A stretch of DNA of 64,000 nt from Zantedeschia hybrid cultivar (taxonomy: Eukaryota; Streptophyta; Magnoliopsida; Alismatales; Araceae). Position 1 is the first letter of the stretch. Each line of letters starts with the position of its first letter. Positions 35,641 to 46,165 of this stretch are shown here, piece after piece. The notes beneath the pieces are model-generated. The model ran no database searches. It saw only the letters and a list, made by a program, of their open reading frames with translations, and was not told the origin of the DNA. A program made the position numbers and the translations under genes. The DNA lies in NCBI GenBank assembly GCA_030544215.1, contig JARZZO010000003.1, positions 2,118,001-2,182,000 on the forward strand, in the 5' to 3' direction.

Positions 35641-36687
35641 GCATGATTAATGTATCCTACACTAGAGAATTACAGTGACTAAAGTTAGCCATAGAATACG
35701 TGAATCTGTTTCTACTGCCAAAGCTAAATAAATGCAGCACATTGGAATTAAACACAGAGAATATTGAACCTGTAAAGCCCCATAAATCCCATTAAACGCA
35801 ACCTTTAAAAGGCTCAAGGTGAGCCTCTTACTCACCCTTTACCTATCTCTCTCTTCCTCTGACGTTCTCCCTCTTTCCGTAACCATTCACAGGTGCAATT
35901 TTGTGTTCTTGACCCTTCAGGTAGGTTATTGGCTCTTTTTTTTGTTCTTTTGAAAACTTTTAAATATAATCTAATGTATGTTTGTTTACCTGCAAGATTT
36001 TTACTGACGGGTCATCTGGATCACCAGACCACTTTCCTTTGTCATCTGGATTTTTGCTGACTGGTCATCTGGATTTTTGTAAGAAGACAGACACTTGCCT
36101 TTCTCATCTGGATCACCAGACCCCTTTCCTGCGGTATGCTTAAACGATCCAGCCTTTCCCTCACTTCTTTGCGCAATAAGTTGATCATAGGAATTGTTTG
36201 ATAATCTGAAAACTTCAGACAACCGAAAAAAATGCACCTGCCGATTGTCTTCGGACCCAGATTTTGGCACCCATATTATGGTCAACTTTTTTCAAAATTC
36301 TGTGCACGTAATAAAATTTTATGATCCACCATAGGGACCCTAAGATGTGCTAACTTTGGTAGATTGTTTTCTCTATCAAGAGATTGTTCTTAAGATTTGA
36401 AAACTTAACAAGGTCTCATGACAGTGTTGGGGGGCTGTGGGGCTGGGGAGAGTGTAGAATGTTACTTGACTCACTTTTGTCCAATGTTAGTCTGTTAGGT
36501 CTTCTCGAGTCCTCAAACATAACCCCTAATGATCCAGTCATCCTTTTATGACTAAGATGGCGGATTTGGTGATACTTTTGATTACCTTTTATTCCCTTTC
36601 TTGAACCTCACTATTATTTCTTGGATTTGGTCATCTTATGTATAATGAAATCATTAATTAATATGTGCTGATAGAACCTGATGTTAT
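35641..36687. other. Intergenic DNA up to the copia element
   Basis: A leader-like stretch at 35790-35935 (TTTAAAAGG, then a CT-rich run and a TTCAG|GTAGG donor-like site) could be a promoter and first exon, but no downstream exon was found. TCATCTGGAT repeats four times at 36010-36115. A minus-strand frame at 36001-36285 is unrecognised. Confidence 0.4.
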
Positions 36688-37077
36688 TGTTAGGGATTTT
36701 GGGAATACCTGAAGCGGAAGCCATCCCTAACGCAGAGGAAGACGATGCCGGAGTCGATCCCCACGCGCAGCGGACCTCAAACAAGAACGCACGAACCCCG
36801 GACGGGAAGACGGTGTAAACCCACGCACTATCTCCACTGGTTTCCTCTCTTTATTTGTCTTGATGTGTATGACCTAATGGGGAGTCACATGCTTCTTTTA
36901 TAGAGAGGAGGGACCAGTCCCGTTCTTACTTCTAACATGATCCTACCCATTACAAGATCCTTATTGGGCGCCTAATGGGTTAAGCCTAATCATATTCTAT
37001 TAATTGGATGCCTAATGGTGTGCAAGTGTGCAGCCCAGTAAACACAAGTGGACCACTAATTGGATTAAAACCCAACA
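36688..37077 (-). repeat. Copia 3' LTR
   Basis: 390 bases, aligned without gaps to 54809-55198 with about 17 substitutions counted by eye (about 4.4 percent). Confidence 0.92.
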
Positions 37078-37513
37078 TTCTCTCACTTGGTCCAACTTGT
37101 CTTAAGCACATCAAATCTTCCTTTGAAAATATACTTATAATATAAATATATATAGTTTTAAAAGGACTCTTGAAGATTTAACATCCTGGCATACACCTGA
37201 AGAGAAAACCACGGTATACGCGCGCACGATAAAACAAAACTACACACCATTCCAATTAATAGAATCTTAAAGGTTCAAGAACAATAAATCAAATGACATG
37301 AGTCATGGCGGCAAATGCATTCAATTACACACCACCTTCCATGTACCACAATGCCACCAACTTACTATAATTGAACATCAAATATGGAACTGTAGATAAA
37401 CTCAAACATAATGTTTATCCATTGGTCATCACTTAAACATACAATCTGCCATCCATAATCCATAACCAACATGTATACAAAATAAATGGAAAAGGCAGAA
37501 AGTAATGGAAGAA

Positions 37514-40500
37514 TCACAACATATCGAGTGAACTGACAAGACCCATCCGAATCACATGACTACAAAAAGTACTAGCATGTAGTCCTTTCGTGAGTGGGTC
37601 AGCAACCATAAGATCCGTTCCGATATGTTCTATAGACACTTCTTGATTCTTCACTCTGTCTCTAAGAGCAAAATACTTAATGTCTAAAGCTCTACCACCT
37701 TTTGACGCCTTATTGTTCTTAGAGAAGAAGACCGCAGCGGAATTGTCACAATATATCCTGATAGGTCTGAAGACGAAGTCAATAAATGATAGACCTGTGA
37801 GCAGATTCCGCAACTTGATGGCCTGTGCACTAGCCTCAAAACAAGCAATGAACTCAGCTGCCATCGTGGAAGCCACTGTAATACTCTGCTTCTCACTGCA
37901 CCAAGTGATAGCTCCTCCTGCTAGGAGAAAGATGTATCATGTAGTGGACTTCCTCGAATCAAGGTAACCGCCAAAATCAGCATCAGAATAGGCAACGACC
38001 TCTAGTTGATCTGACCTTCTGTAATTGAATATGAAATCTAATGTGCCTTTAAGATATCACATGACTTTATTAGCAGCTTTCCAATGATCCATGCCTGGGT
38101 TGCTCTGGTACCTGCTGAGCATACCCACGACAAAAGCTATATCTAGACATGTACAAGTCTGAAGGTACATCAAGCTCCCAACGACTGAAGCATATGGGAT
38201 AGGCTCCATCTGCTTCCTTTCCAAGTCGTTCCTGGGACACTGTAATTCACTGAATTTATCACCTTTTACAATGGGTACTTTATCGGGTGCGCAGGACTAC
38301 ATGTTGAACATTTCCAAGACCTTTGAGATGTAAGCCTTCTGAGAGAGACCACGAGTGCCTGAGGGTCTATCTCTAGTGATTTCAATGCCCAAAACATAGT
38401 GGGCATCACCCATATCTTTCATCTCAAAGTTCTTAGAAAGGAAAACTTTGGTTTCGTGCAATAAACCAAGATCACTACTGGCAAGCAAGATGTCATCCAC
38501 ATACAAAAGCAAGACAATGAAACTACTCCCACTGATCCTTAGGTACAAACATTCGTCAATAATGTTTTACTTAAACCCAAAGGACAGTATGATTTCATTG
38601 AACTTTATGAACCATTGGCGGGAGGCTTGCTTAAGTCCGTAAATGAATTTCCTTACTTTGCATACCAAGTGTTCTTTACCTTCAGCACGAAACTCTTGAG
38701 GTTGCTCCATATACACTTCTTTATCTAGGTCCCCATTGAGAAAAGCCGTTTTCACATCCATCTGATGTAACTCCAGGTCAAAATGAGCTACCAAGGCCAT
38801 GACTATTCTGAATGAGAGTTTCTTGGAAACTGGAGAGAACGTCTCATCATAGTTAATGCCTTCCCTTTGAGTGAAACCCTTAGCTACCAATCTGGCCTTA
38901 TATCGTTCAACTTTGCCTTTAGCGTCCACCTTAGTTTTGAATATCCATTTACATCCAACAAGTTTGGACCCTTTAGGCAAGTTAACGAGATCCCAAACTT
39001 GATTTTTAGCCATAGAGTCAAGCTCTTCTTTCATGGCTTCAAACTAATAGGCAGATTTTTCACTCTTCATGGCTTGTGAAAACGTCACTGGATCATCAAT
39101 GTCACCCATGTCTACACTATCCTCCTGTAGGTATACTAAGAACTTATCAGATATGGCAGGTCTCCTGACTCTTTCAGATCGACGCAATGTTAGCCCCTGA
39201 TCCACCTGAGGAGGTGGATGGTCAACAACAGCGACATCTTCTGGCTCTGGAGCAACCTGGGGTGGACCAACTGCAACTATTTGCTCCCCTAGGATTTCAT
39301 TCAGAGGAATGAATATGGAAACAACGTTGTCAGCTGTTACAGGTGTTTCAACCTGATCCTGTAATTCCTCAAAAGAAATCTCTTGAGAAGGTCCACTCCC
39401 TCTAACTCCGCCATCTTCAAGGAACCTTGCCTTATCTGTTTCTATAATGATGGGAACATGGGATGGGCAATAGAATCTATACCCTTTTGATCTCGCTGGA
39501 TAACCAATGAAGAATCCACTAGTTGTTCTGAGATCAAAAGCCTTTTCCTGTGGACTGTATGGTCTAGCCTCAGCTGCACACCCCTACGTGCGCATATAAC
39601 TCACAGAAGGTTTCCTACCACACCATAACTCATAGGGAGTCTTAGGCGCAGCCTTCGTAGGAACCTTATTCACAATGTGAGCAGCTGTCTTAACGGCTTC
39701 GCCCCACAAGGATAAAGGAAGGGTAGAATGACTCAACATTGCCCTGACCATTTCTTTAAGCATTCGATTCCTTCTTTCTGCAACCCCATTCTGGTATGAG
39801 CTGCCAGGAGTAATGTACTGAGGTACAATACCCTCTTCTTTAAGAAATTTAGCTAATGGACCAGGCCTTTGTCCCATCTCAGTATACCTACCATAGTACT
39901 CGCCACCTCTATCAGACCTGACTATCTTGATTACTTTTCCCGATTGTTTCTCTACTTCCTTCTTGAAATCCTTAAAGACATTGAAAACATCTGCCTTTTC
40001 AAGAAGTAAATAGAGATACATGAATCTAGAATAGTCATCTATAAAGGTGACAAAGTACCTCTCACCAGTCAGACATGGTGGAAAAGGACCACAAATATCA
40101 GTGTGAATTATTTCTAAAATTCCAGAACTCCTTGTAGCATCTTTATTAGGCGTGTGTGTTTGCTTTCCTTTAATGCAATCAATACATGTCTCGAAGTCAG
40201 TGAAATCCAGAGTGTATAACACTCCTTCTCCCACTAACCTTTTGAGCCTCTTAATGGACATGTGTGCTAATCTCCTATACCACAACATGGATGAATTTTC
40301 ATTAACTCTACCACGCTTGTTGCCAGTAAGGACCGAAGTATGCAAGGTGTTATGAGATTGTTCAATCACATTGCTAAGACACAATTTATACAAACCATCA
40401 GATATAGAACCAGTACCAATAACAATAGAATTCTTTATTAATTCAACTGAAGAATTTCCAAGTTTGACTTGAAAACATTTTGAATCAAGTCTTGATACTG

Positions 40501-40570
40501 AAACCAAATTTCTACTAAAAGATGGTACATAAAAAGTGTCTTCTAAATCTAGAACAAATCCTGATTTCAT
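37514..40570 (-). pseudogene. Copia pol: integrase, reverse transcriptase, RNase H
   Basis: The minus strand carries pieces in coding order. 40570-39584 holds an integrase with IHTDICGPFP, SDRGGEY and NGVAERRNR supplying the D, D and E residues. 39034-38567 holds the reverse transcriptase start with MDVKTAFLNGDLDKEVYMEQ. 38548-38297 holds LLLYVDDILLASSD, the catalytic YVDD. 37876-37514 holds RNase H with ADPLTKGL near its end. Stops or frameshifts separate these pieces, for example TAA-type breaks near 38565 and 39587. The protein is not producible as one chain. Confidence 0.9.
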
Positions 40571-40672
40571 AACTATCCTATAAATTCCTACGGCCTTGAC
40601 TTGTGAGCGCGTCTTATTTCCTGAAAAGATGCTCCGCTCACCCTCATTCGGAGGCCTTTGGAAAAGGAATCC

Positions 40673-41644
40673 CTACATAGAAGTTGTAACATGCAAAGTA
40701 GAACCAGAGTCAATCCACCATGTGCTTTTAGGAACATTGACTAAATTAGACTCATAGCAAACATAAGATGAGAGATAACCTTTCTTTTCAAACCATGCCT
40801 TCCTTTCCAGACAATCTTTCTTAACGTGTCCAGATAACTTGCAGAAGAAGCACTTGTCATTTTTGCCTTTTGACTTGTCCTTCTTCTTGCCCTTCTTCTG
40901 GACACCCTTCTTCTTTCCTGGTCCACTTTTCACTTTATGAGAGGTAAACAAAGCAACATTGTTCCTCTCTCCTCTCAATCTCTCTTCCTCCTGGACACAC
41001 ATGGTCATCAATTCATTGACTGACCATTTAGCATGATGTGTGTTGTAGGAGATCTTAAATGCCTCATATTCGCTAGGCAAAGAGTTGAGAATAAAATGGA
41101 CTAAGAAAGTGTCTGAAATAGTAACCTCAATGGCATTCAGTTGAGCAAAAATATCTCTCATGATCATTATATGCTCTCGAACACTACCACTAGTGTATTT
41201 CATTGAGAACAGTTTAGTCATTAGAGTACTGACTTTGGCCTTATCAGAACTAATGAACTGTTCTTCAATAGCTTTAAGAAATCTACTGGCAGTAGTCTGA
41301 TCTGGGATAGATCCCTTTATGTTCTGTCCAACGTGTCCCTGAAGGAACAGAAGGCAGAGACGATTGGACTTTTCCCATTTTTCATAATGAGTCTGCTGTT
41401 CCAATGAGCTTTCTGGAGTAAGTGGAGCCGGCATAACCTCACGTAATGCTAAATCTAAGTCCATGCAGCCTAAAACAAATTGTACCATTTGTTTCCAGTC
41501 AGTGAAATTAGTGCCATTCAGGTACGACACACTAGCATTAAATGGTGCAAACAAAGGAGAAGCAGCTGAAATAAACAAACACATGCTCACATATAAGGTA
41601 ATGGAACTAAAATATTGCAAGTAATGAGACAAACAGATATGCAA
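40673..41644 (-). CDS. Copia gag
   Basis: A 323-codon frame contains LNGTNFTDWKQMVQF near its start, the opening of the copia gag domain, and a CCHC zinc knuckle CFFCKLSGHVKKDC near residue 272, followed by WWIDSGSTLHVT, the protease DSG motif. It would form the virus-like particle and bind RNA. The frame ends just into the protease, where the polyprotein is interrupted, so only gag remains readable. Confidence 0.88.
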   Translation of the reverse strand: MHICLSHYLQYFSSITLYVSMCLFISAASPLFAPFNASVSYLNGTNFTDWKQMVQFVLGCMDLDLALREVMPAPLTPESSLEQQTHYEKWEKSNRLCLLFLQGHVGQNIKGSIPDQTTASRFLKAIEEQFISSDKAKVSTLMTKLFSMKYTSGSVREHIMIMRDIFAQLNAIEVTISDTFLVHFILNSLPSEYEAFKISYNTHHAKWSVNELMTMCVQEEERLRGERNNVALFTSHKVKSGPGKKKGVQKKGKKKDKSKGKNDKCFFCKLSGHVKKDCLERKAWFEKKGYLSSYVCYESNLVNVPKSTWWIDSGSTLHVTTSM

Positions 41645-42364
41645 AGTAATTCAACAACATAAAGAGAACTACTTTATCAAGTCGTCCGATAGTTTCATGG
41701 ACGAACTCCCCGAATTAACTTAAGTGATAAAACTAAAACTTATAAACATTTTGATATCAAGAGAGAGTACCTTTGGGTACATAACTTTCAAGAATCGCCA
41801 TGTAGATAAATTTTATTTTATCCTGCTCATGACATGAAAATAAACACTCATTTGGGAGTTAAATTTATAATCAAGTCAAGAACACAAGTATTTGAGATCA
41901 TTTTAATTTCTTAACGAGTATATTTTATTATTCTCCATGCATAAGGTCACTTTGGTGATCTACTTACACACTTTGAATATTAAAACATCCTCCCCCAATT
42001 AAAATGATAACAAATATCTAAATGCTCATCAATAATGCTATTTAAAACTTAATATGGTAAGATTTTATCAATCCTCGTGATTAGTGCCACTTTGGTGGTC
42101 AAATTAATCATTTGGAAATCAAAATTTATCACGAAACTACATAATAGCATTAATAAACACAAAACATGAGCAAAAAAGATATAAACACAATAATTAATGC
42201 AATCTTAAATGGAGATATTCATGCATGATTAAAACTGTAAAGAGGACAAATAATCACAAGAAATATCTCCTAAACTTACAGCAATAATTATTGATTCTTA
42301 AACATACTTAAAACTACATTAAAATGGCTACTTAACAAGTTTTTAGCATGCTGTTACATATATG

Positions 42365-42565
42365 TCATTTTTCTGTTTGCAGAAAAAAAACTGAATTGCA
42401 AACATAACCTCAACAGTTTACAGAAAAATCCAAAATTGTAAACATGCTTTTCAGTTTGCAAAAAAAATCAGAAATTGCAAACATATCCGTTTCAATTTGC
42501 AGAAACAACTTAAATTGCAAAAATATCCGTTTCTGTTTGCAGAAATAACCAAAATTACAAACATA
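42365..42565. repeat. Degenerate tandem repeat of about 50 bp in the copia leader
   Basis: Four or five units of the form GTTTGCAGAAA, a short variable stretch, then AATTGCAAACATA(T)CC follow one another. Each unit is itself partly palindromic (GTTTGCA/TGCAAAC). Confidence 0.8.
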
Positions 42566-43204
42566 TTATCAGAAATTGTGTATGTATCCAAACATATTTA
42601 AAATATGATCTTTTATCCTTTAAAGATCACTAATGGGCCTAAAATGGGCCCAGAAATATGGACCAAAGATCCAGAACTTAATAGATCAATTAAGTGACCA
42701 TTAGTGAATTTTAAAAGATAAAGATAACTAAAGGAGTTTAAATTAAATGATTTTAAATCTTAAAGGATACATCTACACAAACGGATATAAACGGATGCGG
42801 GTCCGGTTCTTAACGGGTTAACGGGTTCGATTTGAGTTAGATTAACGGATTTGGGTCGGGTACTTAATCAGATTCGAATTCGGGTCTTAATGATATCCAA
42901 ACGGATATCGTACCCAAAATTCGAATCCAAGACCCGTTAACTAATATCCGTTAAGGAATTCTCAAATGGATCTAAATTTGGATCTTAATAAGATCATAAC
43001 GGATCTAATACTCAAAATAGGACCCGAATGATCTCTAACCCAAATAAAATTTAATGGTTTCCTAAATTCAATAATTTCCTAAACCCAATGGTTTCTTAAA
43101 TCCAATAATTTCTTAAACCCATCATCTACAACCTCCTAAAAAAAGAAAGTTAGGGTTTAGAAACCCCAATTTAAGAAACCCAAATTTTAGAAAATTCAAA
43201 TTTT

Positions 43205-43380
43205 TAAGAAACCGCCGCCGGAACCTGAAATCGCCGCCGGAAACCGCCCCCGCGGCAAGCCCGCCCGCAGCGGTGCGCGGCCGCGCACGGCCCCGCGCGG
43301 CCGCGCACGGCCCCGCGCGGCCGCGCGCAGGGCGCAGCCACGCGTGCCGTGCGCAGGCCTGCGGCCGTCAGGCCGTTTGG
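43205..43380. repeat. GC-rich island with a tandem CGGCCGCGCACGGCCCCGCG unit
   Basis: In an AT-rich surrounding, this 175-base stretch is almost entirely G and C. A unit of about 24 bases containing GCGGCCGCGCACGGCCCCGC repeats two to three times at 43270-43335. Confidence 0.85.
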
Positions 43381-43690
43381 CCGTCCAGATTTTTTTTTTT
43401 AAAAAAAAATCCAGGAAGAATCCCGTAGATCGGAGTCCTGTTAAGTCCACGATTTTACATAAATAATAGACCAAATTTACGTAATTTGCTATCAATTTAA
43501 CGGACAAAACCACATGGAATGATAAGATAAAACCATTTGCGCATTCAGAATCTGAATTTTAAAATTTCATCACTCCATGGATGAGATAAGGGTAGCAATT
43601 CCATTTTCTCAGCAATTATTTAATGCGTAGTTGAATGATTTATGGCTATGAGAACTTAACTGTTATTTTATGTGAAACAGGACATGAACA

Positions 43691-43768
43691 AGCAGATGGC
43701 ATAGTGGTTGGACCACCCGAACGTCAAGGAAGCAACCCGGGTTCGAATCCTGGCAAAAACATCATTTT
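43691..43768 (+). ncRNA. tRNA-like segment with Pol III A and B boxes in the 5' LTR
   Basis: TGGCATAGTGG at 43697-43707 fits the A-box consensus TRGYNNARNNG at every position. GGTTCGAATCC at 43740-43750 fits the B-box consensus GGTTCGANTCC at every position. The 43-base distance between their starts is normal for tRNA genes, and TTTT at 43765-43768 could terminate Pol III. The T arm (CCGGG-TTCGAAT-CCTGG) can pair, but the acceptor ends do not, so it is not a functional tRNA. A tRNA-derived or SINE-derived insertion into the LTR is the likeliest origin. Transcription is inference. Confidence 0.62.
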
Positions 43769-43977
43769 ATTTTCGTATTTTAGCTTCAACTGGGGCCCAC
43801 ATGCCAACTAAGAGAAAGAAGGAGGGAATTCTGAAATTCAAAATAAAGATTCATTTCAGAATTTCGAAATTCAAAAAAATCAATTAAATGCTTTAAAGAG
43901 GATCCCCTAAATCAAGGGGAACTTAATAACATGATTTTAAAACCTCTTTTGAAATTCAAAACCCCCCCCTTCTTTTC

Positions 43978-43985
43978 TATAAAAA
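43978..43985 (+). promoter_or_regulatory. TATA box of the Athila-type LTR promoter
   Basis: TATAAAAA, followed about 30-50 bases later by the start of a CT-rich leader. It places the U3/R border near 44010. The same motif is at 53537-53544 in the 3' LTR. Confidence 0.65.
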
Positions 43986-45211
43986 CTAGGGGAGAAGGTC
44001 AATGTGGGGTATCTAATTTTTCAGAAATTTTTTCCTCTCTCTCTCTCTCCCTCAGTTTTCTCTCCCTCACTCCCACTGTTCTCTCTCTCCCCCTACGCAT
44101 CTCTCTCCCTGCTCTCTCTCTGTCATTTTCTCCCTCTCTCTCGGTCAGACTCCTTCTCTCTCTACCTTTTCCTCTCTCTCCGTCTCTGTCCAGTCTCTCT
44201 TTTTCTATCCCCACGCCTGCCACCGCACCGGCCCCAGCGCCACGCGGCGAACGGAGCAAGTACGCAGCCCGAGCATCGTCGCTCGTGCCGGCCACGCGGC
44301 ACCGCTCGGCCGCCTCTCGCCTGCAAACCGGCCCCGCCAGGGCCACGTGGCGTCACGCCGTTACTCGCGGGGCTGCGCTTCGCCGCCCGTGCCAAGCTCC
44401 GCCGCCGCCCGTGTCCACGCGTCGTGAGGAGGCGATTCGCAGCCGCCAGCATCGTCGCCCGTGCCGGCCACGCGGCACCGCGCAGGCGCTTCCCGCCCGC
44501 TCTTGTCAGAGCCTCGCCTGCAGCGCCGCTCCACCTCGTCTGCAGCGCCACTCCACCTCGTCTGCAGCGCCGCCTCGGTCCAACGCGCCGCTGCACGCCT
44601 CGCCTGATCGTCGGTCCACTGCGCCAGGCGCCTCTTGGCCAGAAGCCTCACGCACAGTGCTGCGGTTCATTGCGCCTGAGCTTCCACGCGCCCTCGCCAG
44701 CGGCGCAGTGCGCCTTCCCGAGCCCACTCTCCACTGTGTTCTTTTGTTACCCCTTTGATTAATTCATGTTTGTTAATTAGTTAACATTTTTATTAGTGAA
44801 TCCCCTTGTGATCATTGTAATTTTTTTTGGTCTTCAAATTATTGTTTGTCATTGGCTTATGTCTATTTCTATCAATTTGTTTTAGATTATTTAGTTAGGT
44901 ATATCTATTTTGCTTAAATCACATCAATAATGTCTTAAGTAATATTTTCTTAATAAACTTTAGGTATTTTAGTGTTCTAAAGGTGTTAATAAATTCTGGT
45001 AATTATTTTCTCTAAATTTGTTTTTAGAAATCACACTAATGAACAACCTTTGCTAAATAAAATCCCAATGTTTTCAAAATCAAAAATCTATTTCCTTGTG
45101 GATCGACCCGTTCTCAACCATGCACTACCTTGTTATTTTTAATTGAGATTCGGAAATTAAGATTGATGATATTTGTGTTTTAACGACGGCATTTAAATAC
45201 GCATCAATTTT

Positions 45212-45229
45212 TGGCGCCGTTGCCGGGGA
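45212..45229 (+). other. Primer-binding site, tRNA-Asp type
   Basis: TGGCGCCGTTGCCGGGGA, 18 bases, lies five bases beyond the LTR end. It is complementary to the 3' end of plant tRNA-Asp, the primer used by Athila elements. Confidence 0.88.
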
Positions 45230-46165
45230 ATTAGAATTTTTATTTTTGATTATTTTGGGTCCATTTGTATAAATCCATACTCACATTCATTTTCTCTTTT
45301 TGCAGGAATTTAAAAAAAAAAAAAAAGACAAAAGGAAAACTCCACTTGGTGAGTTTGTTCCAATCTTGTTAATATTTTTATGTTTAGATTTGTGTAAAAT
45401 AGACATAGCCCTCATTAAATAATAAAAAAAAAAAATCAGAAAAACAAAATTAAAAAATATTTGCATTTCAAGATTAGAAACAAAACCACCATGTTTTAGG
45501 ACATGCATCATTTAGGAATGCATTAGTTTTAAATTTTTGCCACTTATTTCATGTTGAAGAGTGCGGGAGGCAAGGTAAGTTTTTCAATATGTGCAAACAA
45601 CATGTTCATGCATTGTCATTTCATTATTGCACAAAACAAACTTGATTGAATTGTGGTGTGCATCTCATTGATCAAATAATTTAAGGGCATCTTCATCACA
45701 AGATAAGGTGGGGATTTCATCACCCTTCCTTGGCCCACAAACCACAAACACTCCATCTTGCATTGTCCCAAACCCAATAAAAATCAAATAGCAATTGTAC
45801 CTAGGGTTCACACTATGATTGGACCGAGCTTTGAATTCATTTCTACTTTGGACAACGGTGTCTAGGCTAGAGGTTACAAAGGCAAACGCCTAAGTGGACA
45901 AGTGGTTATTTAATTAGGTCCCTACGAAAGTAGGGGGAGCCTCCCACTATCCCACCTCTTACCTGGCCGATTGATCTATTGTAGGGGTAATTCATAGTGA
46001 ATTCTAGCCATTTTGTGAGAAATCTCATCTTTAAGTCTAGGACACACTTAGGTCTTAGGAATTTGTTGTTAACTTGTTTGTCTTTGCATAAATAAACATA
46101 AAAAAAAAAAATATAAAAATAAAAATCACAAAAATAACCATTCTCATCTCATCTTGGTCTAGTGT
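45230..46165 (+). other. Athila-type 5' leader
   Basis: Untranslated leader with A-rich tracts (45309-45324 and 45421-45434). No open frame of note; gag starts at 46166. Confidence 0.7.

Larger units (their letters stand above)
41645..43438 (-). other. Copia 5' leader, proximal part
   Basis: This lies between gag and the point where the Athila element was inserted. It holds no protein frame of note, but has an AT-rich tandem repeat at 42365-42565 and a GC-rich repeat at 43205-43380. Confidence 0.75.
43439..45206 (+). repeat. Athila-type 5' LTR
   Basis: It begins TGTTAAGTCC and ends ACGCATCA. A tRNA-like segment lies at 43691-43768, a TATA box at 43978-43985, a CT-rich tract at 44033-44200, and a GC-rich block at 44215-44750, with AT-rich DNA to the end. 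Confidence 0.95.

Noticed and set aside
36001..36285. Minus-strand 94-codon frame
   Set aside because: Part of it is made of the TCATCTGGAT repeat; no homology recognised and no splice partner found.
43931..44762. Open frames of 275 and 252 codons in the LTR, repeated at 53490-54321
   Set aside because: They overlap each other and antisense frames, run through a CT microsatellite and a GC-rich block, and have low-complexity Ser/Leu and Ala/Arg/Pro content; composition explains them.
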